A stretch of DNA of 64,000 nt, taken from Betaproteobacteria bacterium. Lineage in GTDB: Bacteria; Acidobacteriota; Terriglobia; Acidiferrales; UBA7541. A model generated the notes under the pieces. It saw only the letters and a list, made by a program, of their open reading frames with translations, searched no databases and was not told the DNA's origin. The first letter of the stretch is position 1. Every line of letters starts with the position of its first letter. Positions 44,600 to 51,908 of this stretch are shown one piece after another. The position numbers were made by a program, and so were the translations under genes. The DNA lies in NCBI GenBank assembly GCA_903970165.1, contig CAJCHZ010000054.1, forward strand, positions 124,001 through 188,000, read 5' to 3'.

Positions 44600-45253
44600 T
44601 TAGTTTCCAGCTGAGGCGGATGCGCCACGCCCGGCTTGGCGTCCGCGGAACTCTCGAAGAAATTCTCCCGGTGGGACGAAGAAGGGACTTCGTTGCAGGA
44701 TTCCGCCAATGATGATCATCGGATGCGTTCGCATAATATCGATCACCGTGTCCCCGCCAAATTTTCCGAGATAGTAGGTGCAGATCACGGCGTCATCGTG
44801 GTGCTCCCAAACGTCATTTACCCGTGACTCGAATTCAATCAGATCATGGATATGGGATTTTCCTTCCGCCGCCCAGTCCATCCGGCAAACGATTCGGCTG
44901 AGCGGAAAACCTCCGGCAGCCTTGCCGCTGGCGATCTGTTTAAACGCATGCAGCATGCGGTCCTGATCGAACGATCCATCTTGAAGGTATATTTCCCTGT
45001 TAATTCGGAGATCGAATTGGCCGTTGCGCTCCGCGGCGGCGGAGTCGATGCCCGCGGCGGCCAGCCGGCGAAGGTGTTCGCTTCGTTGGTCTGGGTTAAC
45101 GACGTGAACAGCTTTGTGGCCGCATTCGAACCCTTCCTTAATAAAGGGAAGCAATACGCGATATTCTTCCTCTTCGCTATGGAAAAATGCACAAACGTGT
45201 CGGGTTTCTGCGAGCTGGGAACCTGCAAAAGAAATAGGGGACGTGGTCTTCAT
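44600..45253 (-). CDS. MEDS (DcmR-like sensory) domain protein
   Basis: A 217-residue cytoplasmic protein consisting of one MEDS domain. R-H-V-C-A-F-F-H-S-E-E-E-E-Y opens it; L-P-F-I-K-E-G-F-E-C-G-H-K-A-V-H-V-V, L-R-R-L-A-A-A-G-I-D and F-D-Q-D-R-M-L follow. The MEDS family was defined from methanogen/methylotroph regulators such as DcmR and is thought to sense small molecules. Here it directly precedes a PAS histidine kinase, so it probably feeds a signal into that kinase. It starts at the ATG at 45253, with AAGGA 7 nt upstream; the frame to 45280 is extra. First gene of a four-gene signalling cassette. Confidence 0.88.
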   Translation of the reverse strand: MKTTSPISFAGSQLAETRHVCAFFHSEEEEYRVLLPFIKEGFECGHKAVHVVNPDQRSEHLRRLAAAGIDSAAAERNGQFDLRINREIYLQDGSFDQDRMLHAFKQIASGKAAGGFPLSRIVCRMDWAAEGKSHIHDLIEFESRVNDVWEHHDDAVICTYYLGKFGGDTVIDIMRTHPMIIIGGILQRSPFFVPPGEFLREFRGRQAGRGASASAGN

Positions 45254-45508
45254 GACGCAGTCCTTCCCAAGGAGGTCCATCTAGAAAATGGATTTCCACA
45301 CTACCTCACTATGAAGATTGGTTCAACCGCTATGAGAAGGAGACCCACCATCCCTTGCGGTCGCTGGCAGCGGTTCGGAACCCGGAGAGCCACTTGTGCG
45401 CAAGGGTTTAGCGGGGAAATACATGAGTCACCGTCCCCAATTTAGAGGAATGCCAGTATTGATGACGGTCAAGCGCGCTGGCAACCTAACCCGGATAAAG
45501 GGGGATTG

Positions 45509-45772
45509 ATGCCGACCATGAAGACGGGCAAAAACTTAATTGGTCAAGCAATTCTGGGAAGTACCTTATTTTTCTCGATCGCCGGCTTGGGCTGTGCGGC
45601 GCGCGTGACATATTACGACGCCGATCACCATGATTATCACCGCTGGGACAATCATGAAATCACGATCTATCGCTCCTATTGGGAGGGCCGTCACGAGCAT
45701 TACCGCGAGTACTCGACGCTAACGCCAGCTGAGCAGCGCGACTACTGGAATTGGCGTCACAACCGTAGCTGA
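45509..45772 (+). CDS. Small His/Tyr-rich lipoprotein
   Basis: An 87-residue protein with a signal sequence ending in lipobox A-G-L-G-C (about residues 26-30). The short mature part is rich in His, Tyr and Trp (Y-Y-D-A-D-H-H-D-Y-H-R-W and Y-W-N-W-R-H). Such composition suggests metal binding or envelope stress, but no family is recognised. GGGGG lies just before the ATG at 45509; a TTG 3 nt earlier and a third start at 45518 are possible. Typical of small acidobacterial envelope proteins. Confidence 0.68.
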   Translation: MPTMKTGKNLIGQAILGSTLFFSIAGLGCAARVTYYDADHHDYHRWDNHEITIYRSYWEGRHEHYREYSTLTPAEQRDYWNWRHNRS

Positions 45773-45941
45773 CAGACGGTTGGGCTGTCGGCTCAGCTAC
45801 GCACGCCAGAGATTTTCCGTTTGTTTTCGAGTGGACCGTTTTTCTTTGTGCAAGCGCTCGGGATCCCTGAACTGGATAAACTGAACCAGCGGATAGAGAG
45901 AATCTAACGTCGATTCTTTCCATTCTTGGGAGGAGGGTTTC

Positions 45942-46202
45942 ATGTCAACTACAGAGCAATTCGCTCATGTACTTTTATTCGCTTGTCCACTCTGTGAAAG
46001 ACCCCTTGCATCCGCATGCGCAAGCAAGCACAGGAATCTGGAAGATGCGGACGCCCATTGGTTCAATCCGCATTGCCATTGCGGATGGACAGGAGACGTT
46101 GTCGGCGCAATTGCAGCGAAGCATTGGGTTGAGCCGTGGGAGCGCAAGGCTCCGATCGGTTTTGGCGTCTCCGGCTCTTGCGATGGAAGTCCCGAAAACT
46201 AG
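45942..46202 (+). CDS. Small Cys-rich (zinc-ribbon-like) protein
   Basis: 86 residues with a C-P-L-C pair near residue 15 and a C-H-C-G-W near residue 45, a spacing that fits a zinc ribbon or other metal knuckle. The C-terminal half is unordered-looking. GGAGGAGGG lies 5 nt before the ATG, so translation is strongly supported. No known family assigned. It sits in the run of small stress-type genes. Confidence 0.7.
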   Translation: MSTTEQFAHVLLFACPLCERPLASACASKHRNLEDADAHWFNPHCHCGWTGDVVGAIAAKHWVEPWERKAPIGFGVSGSCDGSPEN

Positions 46203-46416
46203 TTGGCAACCAGCAGCGCAAAGCGCGCCATTCTCATAGGAAGAGAGTTTATCCAATGAGCCGTCTTCCGCGTTCTAGTACTAGCCAATTGAGCACAAAT
46301 TACAAAAGTGCAGCCCAAAAATGCAAAGTGCCCGGTACCCACAAGCAATTCCCAAACCGTCTTCTACTCATAACTCACTGATTTAGCGTGATGAAAACTG
46401 GATGCAAGAATGGAAA

Positions 46417-46432
46417 GGGACGTGCCCTATCC
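46417..46432. promoter_or_regulatory. Operator-like half-palindrome before the 62-residue gene
   Basis: GGGACGTGCCCTATCC lies 44 nt before the ATG at 46477. It matches 12 of 16 bases with 58029-58044, upstream of the ferritin-like gene. The AGGGA/CCCT arms give it weak dyad symmetry. A shared regulator is possible but only suggested. Confidence 0.35.
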
Positions 46433-46476
46433 AGGGGCGAACATAAGAACCGATAACATTTCTGCAAGGAGTCGAC

Positions 46477-46665
46477 ATGAGTCTGAAATTCGACATCTTC
46501 AAGAAATTGCCTGACGGGCATCCTCTGTGGGTAAAGGCAGTGGCAGGGCTGGAAGAGGCTAGAGTCCAGATGGCTCGGCTGGTCGAAATCGCGCCAGCCG
46601 AATACTTCGTCTATTGCCAGAGCAGCGGAACCGTCGTCCAGACCGCAGGACCTTCCCGTTCATAA
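46477..46665 (+). CDS. Small acidobacterial-type protein, unknown function
   Basis: 62 residues; L-P-D-G-H-P-L-W-V-K-A-V and L-E-E-A-R, then A-E-Y-F-V-Y-C-Q-S, resemble short conserved proteins seen repeatedly in Acidobacteriota, with no known role. AAGGAG lies 5 nt before the ATG. Cytoplasmic, no signal. Its 3' end overlaps the convergent DUF2934 gene by 6 nt. Confidence 0.7.
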   Translation: MSLKFDIFKKLPDGHPLWVKAVAGLEEARVQMARLVEIAPAEYFVYCQSSGTVVQTAGPSRS

Positions 46666-47130
46666 TTTCTTTTTGACTTCCAGAGTTAGAGTTCCGTTTT
46701 TCAAATAGGCGCTCGCCGTCGCTGGATCAATCTTGGCCGGCCACTCGGCTATGTAGCAACTTTCCATGATTGCATCGGGTGGCTTCTGCTTGATTATGGG
46801 CTCCTCGAGCGAGATAACTGCACTATTCTGGTCCACAAATACTTTGACGTCTTCTGGAACGACATTGCTCAATTGAAGATTCGCAACGATCCACGCGCCG
46901 GATTCGCGGAAGCTTGAAACATAGTTCAGGATCTCCTTCTCCGCCTGGAGCCAATGGGATAAGGCGTTTCCAGAAACGGAACCACTCTCCTGGAACAAAT
47001 CGTAGGCTCTGTCCGCGATACTTCGCTGCAGCGTCTCGCGAAATGCAACCCGATCTACCCCGCGAATGACTTCAATCGGAAGCGGATTCGCGTTGAGATC
47101 TGCGGCCATTGCTGAAGCTGTGGTTTTCAT
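46660..47130 (-). CDS. DUF2934 plus Hsp20-like domain protein
   Basis: 156 residues from the ATG at 47130. Residues about 35-75 contain the DUF2934 signature (R-A-Y-D-L-F-Q-E-S-G, H-W-L-Q-A-E-K-E-I). The C-terminal part (about 80-156) looks like an alpha-crystallin/CS beta-sandwich: V-P-E-D-V-K-V-F-V-D, then A-E-W-P-A-K-I-D-P and L-K-N-G-T-L-T-L-E-V-K-K. DUF2934 often occurs in small acidobacterial stress proteins, and the Hsp20-like end suggests a chaperone role. A longer frame starting GTG at 47244 has no good site. Confidence 0.78.
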   Translation of the reverse strand: MKTTASAMAADLNANPLPIEVIRGVDRVAFRETLQRSIADRAYDLFQESGSVSGNALSHWLQAEKEILNYVSSFRESGAWIVANLQLSNVVPEDVKVFVDQNSAVISLEEPIIKQKPPDAIMESCYIAEWPAKIDPATASAYLKNGTLTLEVKKKL

Positions 47131-47697
47131 AAATTGTCCCGAGTCGCGAGTAGCGACTTGATGAAGAGTCAACCCTAAGTTGTCCTGACGGAGCGCACAA
47201 TACAGCTGATGCTGTAACGGCACTGTAGACGCCGCGAACTTCACTACCCATACTTGCTGGTTGTGATGGCTCTTAGATTTGGGTGAGCGTTGAGTTTGGT
47301 GAATCTGGGGGGGAAAGAGCAGGTGCCTGTGTTCGGTGTGGATCAGGCACCTGCTCTGTGCAGGGGTTTTGCGAAGGGTACTTTCATTAATTAAGTTACC
47401 TGCGAGTTGAAACCATCACAATCAGGTGTTCAGTGTAAATAGAAGAGGCACATCCCTCTAATGAGCGTCCGCGATGTCCACAATCCGATAAGCGGCCTTC
47501 TGCGGATTTCCGGCGAAGGTACTCACGGTGGACACAAACACGCCCAAGACGGTAACAAAACTGGCTTTGGATCAACTTGGGACCAGGGTGAAAATACAGG
47601 AAAAATGGTATGTAATTGGGTTTGCGCCCGGTATATCAATGGCTGCTAGCCTAAGCTGAAGGCTCTAATACTGCGTAAGCTGAAGGAGGCAGAATTT
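47131..47697. other. Divergent intergenic region with a long inverted repeat
   Basis: This 567-bp region lies between the leftward DUF2934 gene and the rightward NarL-like gene. It contains the 14-bp perfect inverted repeat at 47316-47357 and an 11-bp direct repeat (TAAGCTGAAGG at 47652 and 47676) just before the response-regulator gene. No supported gene. Confidence 0.45.
47316..47357. repeat. 14-bp perfect inverted repeat with 14-nt loop
   Basis: Arms AGAGCAGGTGCCTG (47316-47329) and CAGGCACCTGCTCT (47344-47357) are exactly complementary. No U-tract follows on either strand, so it is not a standard terminator. It may be an operator, a REP-like mobile hairpin or a remnant of a mobile element. 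Confidence 0.6.
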
Positions 47698-48408
47698 ATG
47701 CTAGCTGAGCGCGCTGTTCAGCCACAACACAAGATGGATATGAGAACAAGCACAAAAGCATTGCAGATTCTGGTCGCGGATGACCACGATATAATCCGGC
47801 GCGGACTGAAGCAGCTCCTGACTTCGCGTCCCGGCTGGGAAGTTTGCGCCGAGGCAAAAACAGGCCGCGAGGCCGTTAAACTAGCCGAGCAGCTTAAACC
47901 CGATGTCGTGGTGATGGACATCAGCATGCCGGAGCTGAATGGCTTGGAAGCATCACGCCAAATTCACAAGCTGCTTCCAAAGGCGGGAATCCTTATTTTG
48001 ACGCTTCATTTTTCAGACCAGTTGGTACGCGACATTGTGGAAGTCGGCGCCAGGGCTTACATCATGAAGTCGGACGCAGACCGCGATCTCGTTAGTGCGG
48101 TCGAGGCCCTTGCAAACCGGCGTACGTTTTTCACAGCACGTGCCGCGGATATGCTCTTAAATGGCTTTTCCAGGCCGGTCGTGGGTGCTCAACCGCAGGC
48201 GATTTCACGAAACCGGATTACGCCGCGGGAGCGCGAAATTGTCCAGCTCCTGGCCGAAGGCAAAAGCAGCAAGGAAGTCGCCGTCGCACTTGGAATAAGC
48301 GTGAAGACCGCCGAAACCCACCGGGCCAACATAATGAAAAAACTTGAGTTACATTCGGTCAGCGAGCTCGTCCGATATGCTGTTAAAAATCAAATCATTG
48401 AGGCATGA
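47698..48408 (+). CDS. NarL-like response regulator
   Basis: 236 residues. The receiver (about 22-140) has V-A-D-D-H-D-I-I-R-R-G, Asp in V-V-M-D-I-S-M-P and Lys in I-M-K-S-D-A-D. The LuxR HTH has T-P-R-E-R-E-I-V-Q-L-L-A-E-G-K-S-S-K-E-V-A and S-V-K-T-A-E-T-H-R-A-N. AAGGAGG lies 8 nt before the ATG at 47698. It is followed by a receiver-only relative. No kinase is adjacent, so an orphan kinase or cross-talk from 42439 or 36065 is likely. Confidence 0.92.
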   Translation: MLAERAVQPQHKMDMRTSTKALQILVADDHDIIRRGLKQLLTSRPGWEVCAEAKTGREAVKLAEQLKPDVVVMDISMPELNGLEASRQIHKLLPKAGILILTLHFSDQLVRDIVEVGARAYIMKSDADRDLVSAVEALANRRTFFTARAADMLLNGFSRPVVGAQPQAISRNRITPREREIVQLLAEGKSSKEVAVALGISVKTAETHRANIMKKLELHSVSELVRYAVKNQIIEA

Positions 48409-48551
48409 TAAAAAGAGCTGCGGCCCCAAGAAATTAACTGCTCCGATTCGGACGATTTGGACTTGTCATTTCGATGCCCTTTCTCGGAACTTTATCTTGT
48501 AAAGGAGCTGAGTCCGTAACTCCCATCGAAGACCCGGAGCGAGGGAGTACT

Positions 48552-49004
48552 ATGCACCGAGTGCTTATCGTTGACGACCACGCCTTCATTCGCCGAGGAG
48601 TACAAGCCATTTTGCAATCATTTCCAGAGTGGGAGGTCTGTGGCGAAGCAGACAACGGGACCGATGCCATTCGGTTGACGGAAACGCTGAAACCCGAAGC
48701 AATCATCATGGATATTTCCATGCCCGGGCTCAACGGTATTGAGACAACTCGAGAGATTCGCAAGAAGCATCCCGAAGTAAAGATTGTTTTGTTGACCCTG
48801 CATGAGACTGCAGAACTTGTCCGAAGCGCGTTCCGCGCCGGCGCCCAGGGATATCTTTTGAAGGTAGACGCGGAACAAGAATTGGTCAGAGCCCTCAACA
48901 TCGTGATAGCGGATGGATCCTACATCAGCCCAAAAATAGATGGCGAAGTCGCGAAAAGCGTCGTAACGGAAGTGACAGAATTCAAGCCGGTTCATAAGAA
49001 TTAA
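48552..49004 (+). CDS. NarL-type receiver protein without DNA-binding domain
   Basis: 150 residues from the ATG at 48552 (GGGAG upstream). The receiver matches the preceding regulator: V-D-D-H-A-F-I-R-R-G-V, Asp in I-I-M-D-I-S-M-P-G, Thr in L-L-T-L-H-E and Lys in L-L-K-V-D. After I-A-D-G-S-Y-I-S, where a NarL protein would continue into a LuxR HTH, it ends within about 25 residues. It is either a natural receiver-only protein or the result of loss of the output domain; no HTH remnant is visible downstream. Confidence 0.87.
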   Translation: MHRVLIVDDHAFIRRGVQAILQSFPEWEVCGEADNGTDAIRLTETLKPEAIIMDISMPGLNGIETTREIRKKHPEVKIVLLTLHETAELVRSAFRAGAQGYLLKVDAEQELVRALNIVIADGSYISPKIDGEVAKSVVTEVTEFKPVHKN

Positions 49005-49318
49005 AAACTGGTTCCTTGCTTTCTGGAATTTACTTCCCAAAAGGATCTTGCTCAACCTTCTTTTTCAATCGCAGCGGTGCGCTGCCTCATACAATTTATT
49101 TCCTTCCGGCATACCGCTGATACCTGATAGCTCAAATTTGAGGCGCTTTATATCCTCAGACGGATGAACATTTAGGGCAAAGAATCCCCAGCAGACCCAA
49201 AAGCCGGCAGCATTTTACCGAACGCCGCTTTTCGGCATGGGGTCTCGGGTTCCCAGCGTTGTCATTGAGTTTCGTCAAAGCGCCAGGACTGTTTGCCAAA
49301 ACGAGGGGGATTAAATAG
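49005..49318. other. Intergenic region, nothing recognised
   Basis: This 314-bp stretch lies between the receiver gene and the YtxH gene. No convincing gene, hairpin or repeat seen. Confidence 0.35.
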
Positions 49319-49585
49319 ATGATCTCAGGACACAAGGCAATCGCATTTCTAACTGGGCTGGGAGTAGGAGTGGGCCTGGCGTTGCTGTTTGCTCCACAAT
49401 CTGGCGCGGAGACTCGCGAGTGGATCGAGGATACGACCGAGGACGGAATCAAACAGCTTCGAAAAACAGGACGGAAAGCCCTTAGGAATTTGCAGGCAGC
49501 GGTCTCTAAAGGCGAAGAGACCATGGCCACAGCGATCAAGACCGGGAAAGACGCTTTGGAGACCCTTTCGGCAAAGCTGGATTAA
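49319..49585 (+). CDS. YtxH domain protein
   Basis: 88 residues. A single N-terminal transmembrane helix (F-L-T-G-L-G-V-G-V-G-L-A-L-L-F-A-P, about residues 10-27) with the classic A-P-Q-S-G end is followed by a charged amphipathic helix. This is the YtxH pattern of small membrane-anchored general-stress proteins. GAGGGGG lies upstream of the ATG. Function in the envelope or stress response is known only in outline. Confidence 0.82.
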   Translation: MISGHKAIAFLTGLGVGVGLALLFAPQSGAETREWIEDTTEDGIKQLRKTGRKALRNLQAAVSKGEETMATAIKTGKDALETLSAKLD

Positions 49586-49887
49586 TTTCCAGCAGCGAAG
49601 CGACTGCCGGAGCGCCGCCACACACTCGATCAATCTCCCAGAACCCTCAGAAAGCTTAAACCCTTTAGATTCAACACTTAGCATCCATCTCGTACGTGTT
49701 GCCTCGAAAGGACTTGTGGTATAGCTAAGTCCTTTATCAGCAACACTTACAAAAAACGCCGGGGGCATCTTCGACGTTCGGCCCCATTCGCAAGATCGCT
49801 GGATTGCAGTGGCCGATGGAACTGCCTGTGTTGGGCGCTCGCGGTATCCCGAAACTCAAGACAGATCGCTGGTCGAAACTGCCATCC
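49586..49887. other. Intergenic region, nothing recognised
   Basis: This 302-bp gap lies between the convergent YtxH and ECF genes. No gene or clear terminator seen. Confidence 0.35.
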
Positions 49888-50490
49888 TTATGCCTGTAGG
49901 GCTACCGATTTTGTCTTCGTGATGGCATGGATTTGCTGACGCAAGCGCACGCGCGCCCGAAAAACTCGAGATTTCACGGTTTCCGCCCTAATGCCCAGCG
50001 CGCTAGCCAATTCGCGGTTGGTCCACCCTTCTCCTTTGTGGAGGATAAACGTGTACCTCAGCGTGGGATGCAACCCATCCAGAGCTTTTGCCGCCAATTC
50101 CTTGGTGATGTACTGCCGTTCTGGATCCGCGTGCCAATCCCTGACATCTTCGCGAGCCTCCGGGCTGCTGTGCGGCTCTACTCCTTCAGGACGCCGCGTC
50201 TTATCTTCGGAGCGATGCTTGCGCAGCATCATCAAGGCTTCATTAATCGCAATGCGCACCAGCCAGGTTGAGAATTGCGACTTTCCTTGAAATTGGCTGA
50301 TTCTGTTAAACGCCCTGCACAATACGTTTTGCAAATTGTCTTCGGCATCCTCGCGGTTCTTAAGAATCCGGAAAGAGACTCCGTAAATTCGGCTGGAATG
50401 CCGGCCGGCGAGTTCTCCGAAGGCATGTTGATTCCCGGCGCGTGCCTGTTCGATCAGAGTAGCGTCGCAAACTAGTGGTTGCCATTCCAT
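49888..50490 (-). CDS. ECF-type RNA polymerase sigma factor
   Basis: 200 residues. Sigma-2: L-A-G-R-H-S-S-R-I-Y, then N-R-E-D-A-E-D-N-L-Q-N-V and F-S-T-W-L-V-R-I-A-I-N-E-A. Sigma-4: W-T-N-R-E-L-A-S-A-L-G-I-R-A-E-T-V-K-S-R. GAGGA precedes the ATG. The surrounding small stress genes make a stress-response role plausible. No anti-sigma factor is adjacent. Confidence 0.92.
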   Translation of the reverse strand: MEWQPLVCDATLIEQARAGNQHAFGELAGRHSSRIYGVSFRILKNREDAEDNLQNVLCRAFNRISQFQGKSQFSTWLVRIAINEALMMLRKHRSEDKTRRPEGVEPHSSPEAREDVRDWHADPERQYITKELAAKALDGLHPTLRYTFILHKGEGWTNRELASALGIRAETVKSRVFRARVRLRQQIHAITKTKSVALQA

Positions 50491-50675
50491 CGGGAAAGTC
50501 CTCTTTTCCTTGGAAACTATGAGCTAATTTGTGCCGTTATGAGATATAAGGCGTGACGCTTTGGCGGACAATACAGAGGTCCCTGTATTGATTGGCTCGG
50601 AATGTTGTACCGGCCGGCGGGACAATGACGGGAGAGTGAACCGTTGCGTCTTGCACTGGCGAAAACGGATCGCAC

Positions 50676-50700
50676 AAAAAAAAGCGGGCGGATGGCCCGC
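50676..50700 (-). terminator. Rho-independent terminator
   Basis: On the minus strand GCGGGC, loop of 5, GCCCGC is followed directly by eight U residues (A-run 50676-50683 on the plus strand). It lies 38 nt beyond the stop of the 50739-50972 gene. Confidence 0.8.
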
Positions 50701-50738
50701 CTTCCGTTTTCATCTGAATTTCAGTTACTACGGCCTCG

Positions 50739-50972
50739 CTAATTACCCCGCCGGCCAAACGCAATAACCGCTATTCCGCCGACCAACGCCACGACGCCAA
50801 GGACAGGTGGAAGAGGGATGGTGTGATGCTCTTCCTTGGTCGCCTGAATGGGACCGATATCGAGCACTTTTTTCTGAGTAGTGTACGTAAAACCCTGATA
50901 GACCAGGGCTATGACCCCGATCGCCATCAGGACTACGCCGAGCATAGTTTTTCCGCTCAATGGATCCTCCAT
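50739..50972 (-). CDS. Small two-helix membrane protein (DUF3185-like)
   Basis: 77 residues with two transmembrane helices: M-L-G-V-V-L-M-A-I-G-V-I-A-L and V-L-G-V-V-A-L-V-G-G-I-A-V-I-A. A conserved-looking loop (T-T-Q-K-K-V-L-D-I-G-P-I-Q-A) and I-P-L-P-P-V before helix 2 match a widespread small membrane protein group. Role unknown. An internal start at M-L-G is possible. A strong terminator follows. Confidence 0.72.
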   Translation of the reverse strand: MEDPLSGKTMLGVVLMAIGVIALVYQGFTYTTQKKVLDIGPIQATKEEHHTIPLPPVLGVVALVGGIAVIAFGRRGN

Positions 50973-51034
50973 GTTGCGCCAAAGCTAGTGCAGACCGGTC
51001 CTGCCTTGCTTGAATGGCAGCCCCCGCGATGGGG

Positions 51035-51199
51035 TTAAACCCGTCGGAGAAGGTGCCCAACCAGGCTGACCAGAAAAAGAACAAGAAAAATGAAGAAAAT
51101 TATCTTGGCGATTCCTGCCGCGGCCACAGCGATACCCGCGAAACCGAATAGTGCAGCCACCAATGCGATTACAAAAAAAGCCAGCGCCCAACGTAGCAT
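51035..51199 (-). CDS. DUF1328 small membrane protein
   Basis: 54 residues. [16 protein letters not shown] and [10 protein letters not shown] are the DUF1328 (YtjA-like) pattern, two short transmembrane helices. AGGAGG lies 6 nt before the ATG at 51199; the longer frame to 51241 is rejected. It precedes the DUF3185-like gene on the same strand and probably shares its transcript. Confidence 0.85.
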   Translation of the reverse strand: MLRWALAFFVIALVAALFGFAGIAVAAAGIAKIIFFIFLVLFLVSLVGHLLRRV

Positions 51200-51538
51200 G
51201 ACGAACCTCCTGTGTTTCGGGCTCCAAGTTTTTTGGTACACGAAATCGCGTGTTTTGATTTGTCGTTGCGGGAACCCGTTCGCGATTCCGTTTATTTGTA
51301 ACGCTGGATCACAACAGGCTCCATACCGCGTAAACCCTAATGCTTTGCAATGATCATGGTAGGCGCGCGCGAGTGCGTTGTTCTAGGGTACTCAACTCGT
51401 GCTGTTCGGTAGTTCGCGGTATATACCCTCTTCACCAGAGGTGTTTCCATTGAGATGTGACGCGCCGCACACCCAGCCATCATTTCCATGGCGGCTGGGA
51501 CGGCTAGTCCGAAAAGTTTCAGACCAAGGGAGGCTGCA
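51200..51538. other. Divergent intergenic region of DUF1328 and CsbD genes
   Basis: This 339-bp region has no supported gene. GGGACGGCTAGTCC (51497-51510), just before csbD, is a GGAC/GTCC dyad of the kind also seen upstream of the ferritin-like gene. Evidence for function is weak. Confidence 0.35.
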
Positions 51539-51841
51539 ATGAACTGGGATCAGATCGAAGGAAAATGGAAACAAAACACCGGCAAGATAAAGGAAAAGTG
51601 GGGAAAGCTGACCGACGACGATTTGACGGTGATTCACGGGAAGCGAGACCAGTTGGTTGGAAAGGTTCAAGAGCGTTACGGAATCGCAAAAGAAGAAGCA
51701 GAAAAGCAGGTGAATGAATTCGTGAAGGCCTTTCGCGAGGAACATCAGCAAGAGGTCGGGTCCGACACAGAGACTGAAGAGATGGAACGCGATGCCCACT
51801 CCGGCTCAAAGAACAAAGCGCGCCGGGCCGGCCAGTCCTAA
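51539..51841 (+). CDS. csbD: CsbD family stress protein
   Basis: 100 residues. M-N-W-D-Q-I-E-G-K-W-K-Q, then K-L-T-D-D-D-L and Y-G-I-A-K-E-E-A-E-K-Q-V, is the CsbD signature. The C-terminal 35 residues are a charged extension. GGGAGG lies 6 nt before the ATG at 51539, so the longer frame from 51488 is not used. CsbD proteins are induced in general stress in many bacteria but lack a defined molecular function. Confidence 0.9.
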   Translation: MNWDQIEGKWKQNTGKIKEKWGKLTDDDLTVIHGKRDQLVGKVQERYGIAKEEAEKQVNEFVKAFREEHQQEVGSDTETEEMERDAHSGSKNKARRAGQS

Positions 51842-51908
51842 CCTCTGTGCAAGATACAATCCCTGGGTACGACGTCCCTCACGTCACGCCCTTGCTTAGG
51901 AAACCATC

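Noticed and set aside
44846-45445. 199-residue plus-strand frame opposite the MEDS gene
   Set aside because: Antisense shadow; the MEDS domain on the minus strand is clear.
46256-46381. 41-residue frame (M-S-R-L-P-R) after the Cys-rich gene
   Set aside because: Ribosome site is poor and sequence has no recognisable feature; too weak to call.
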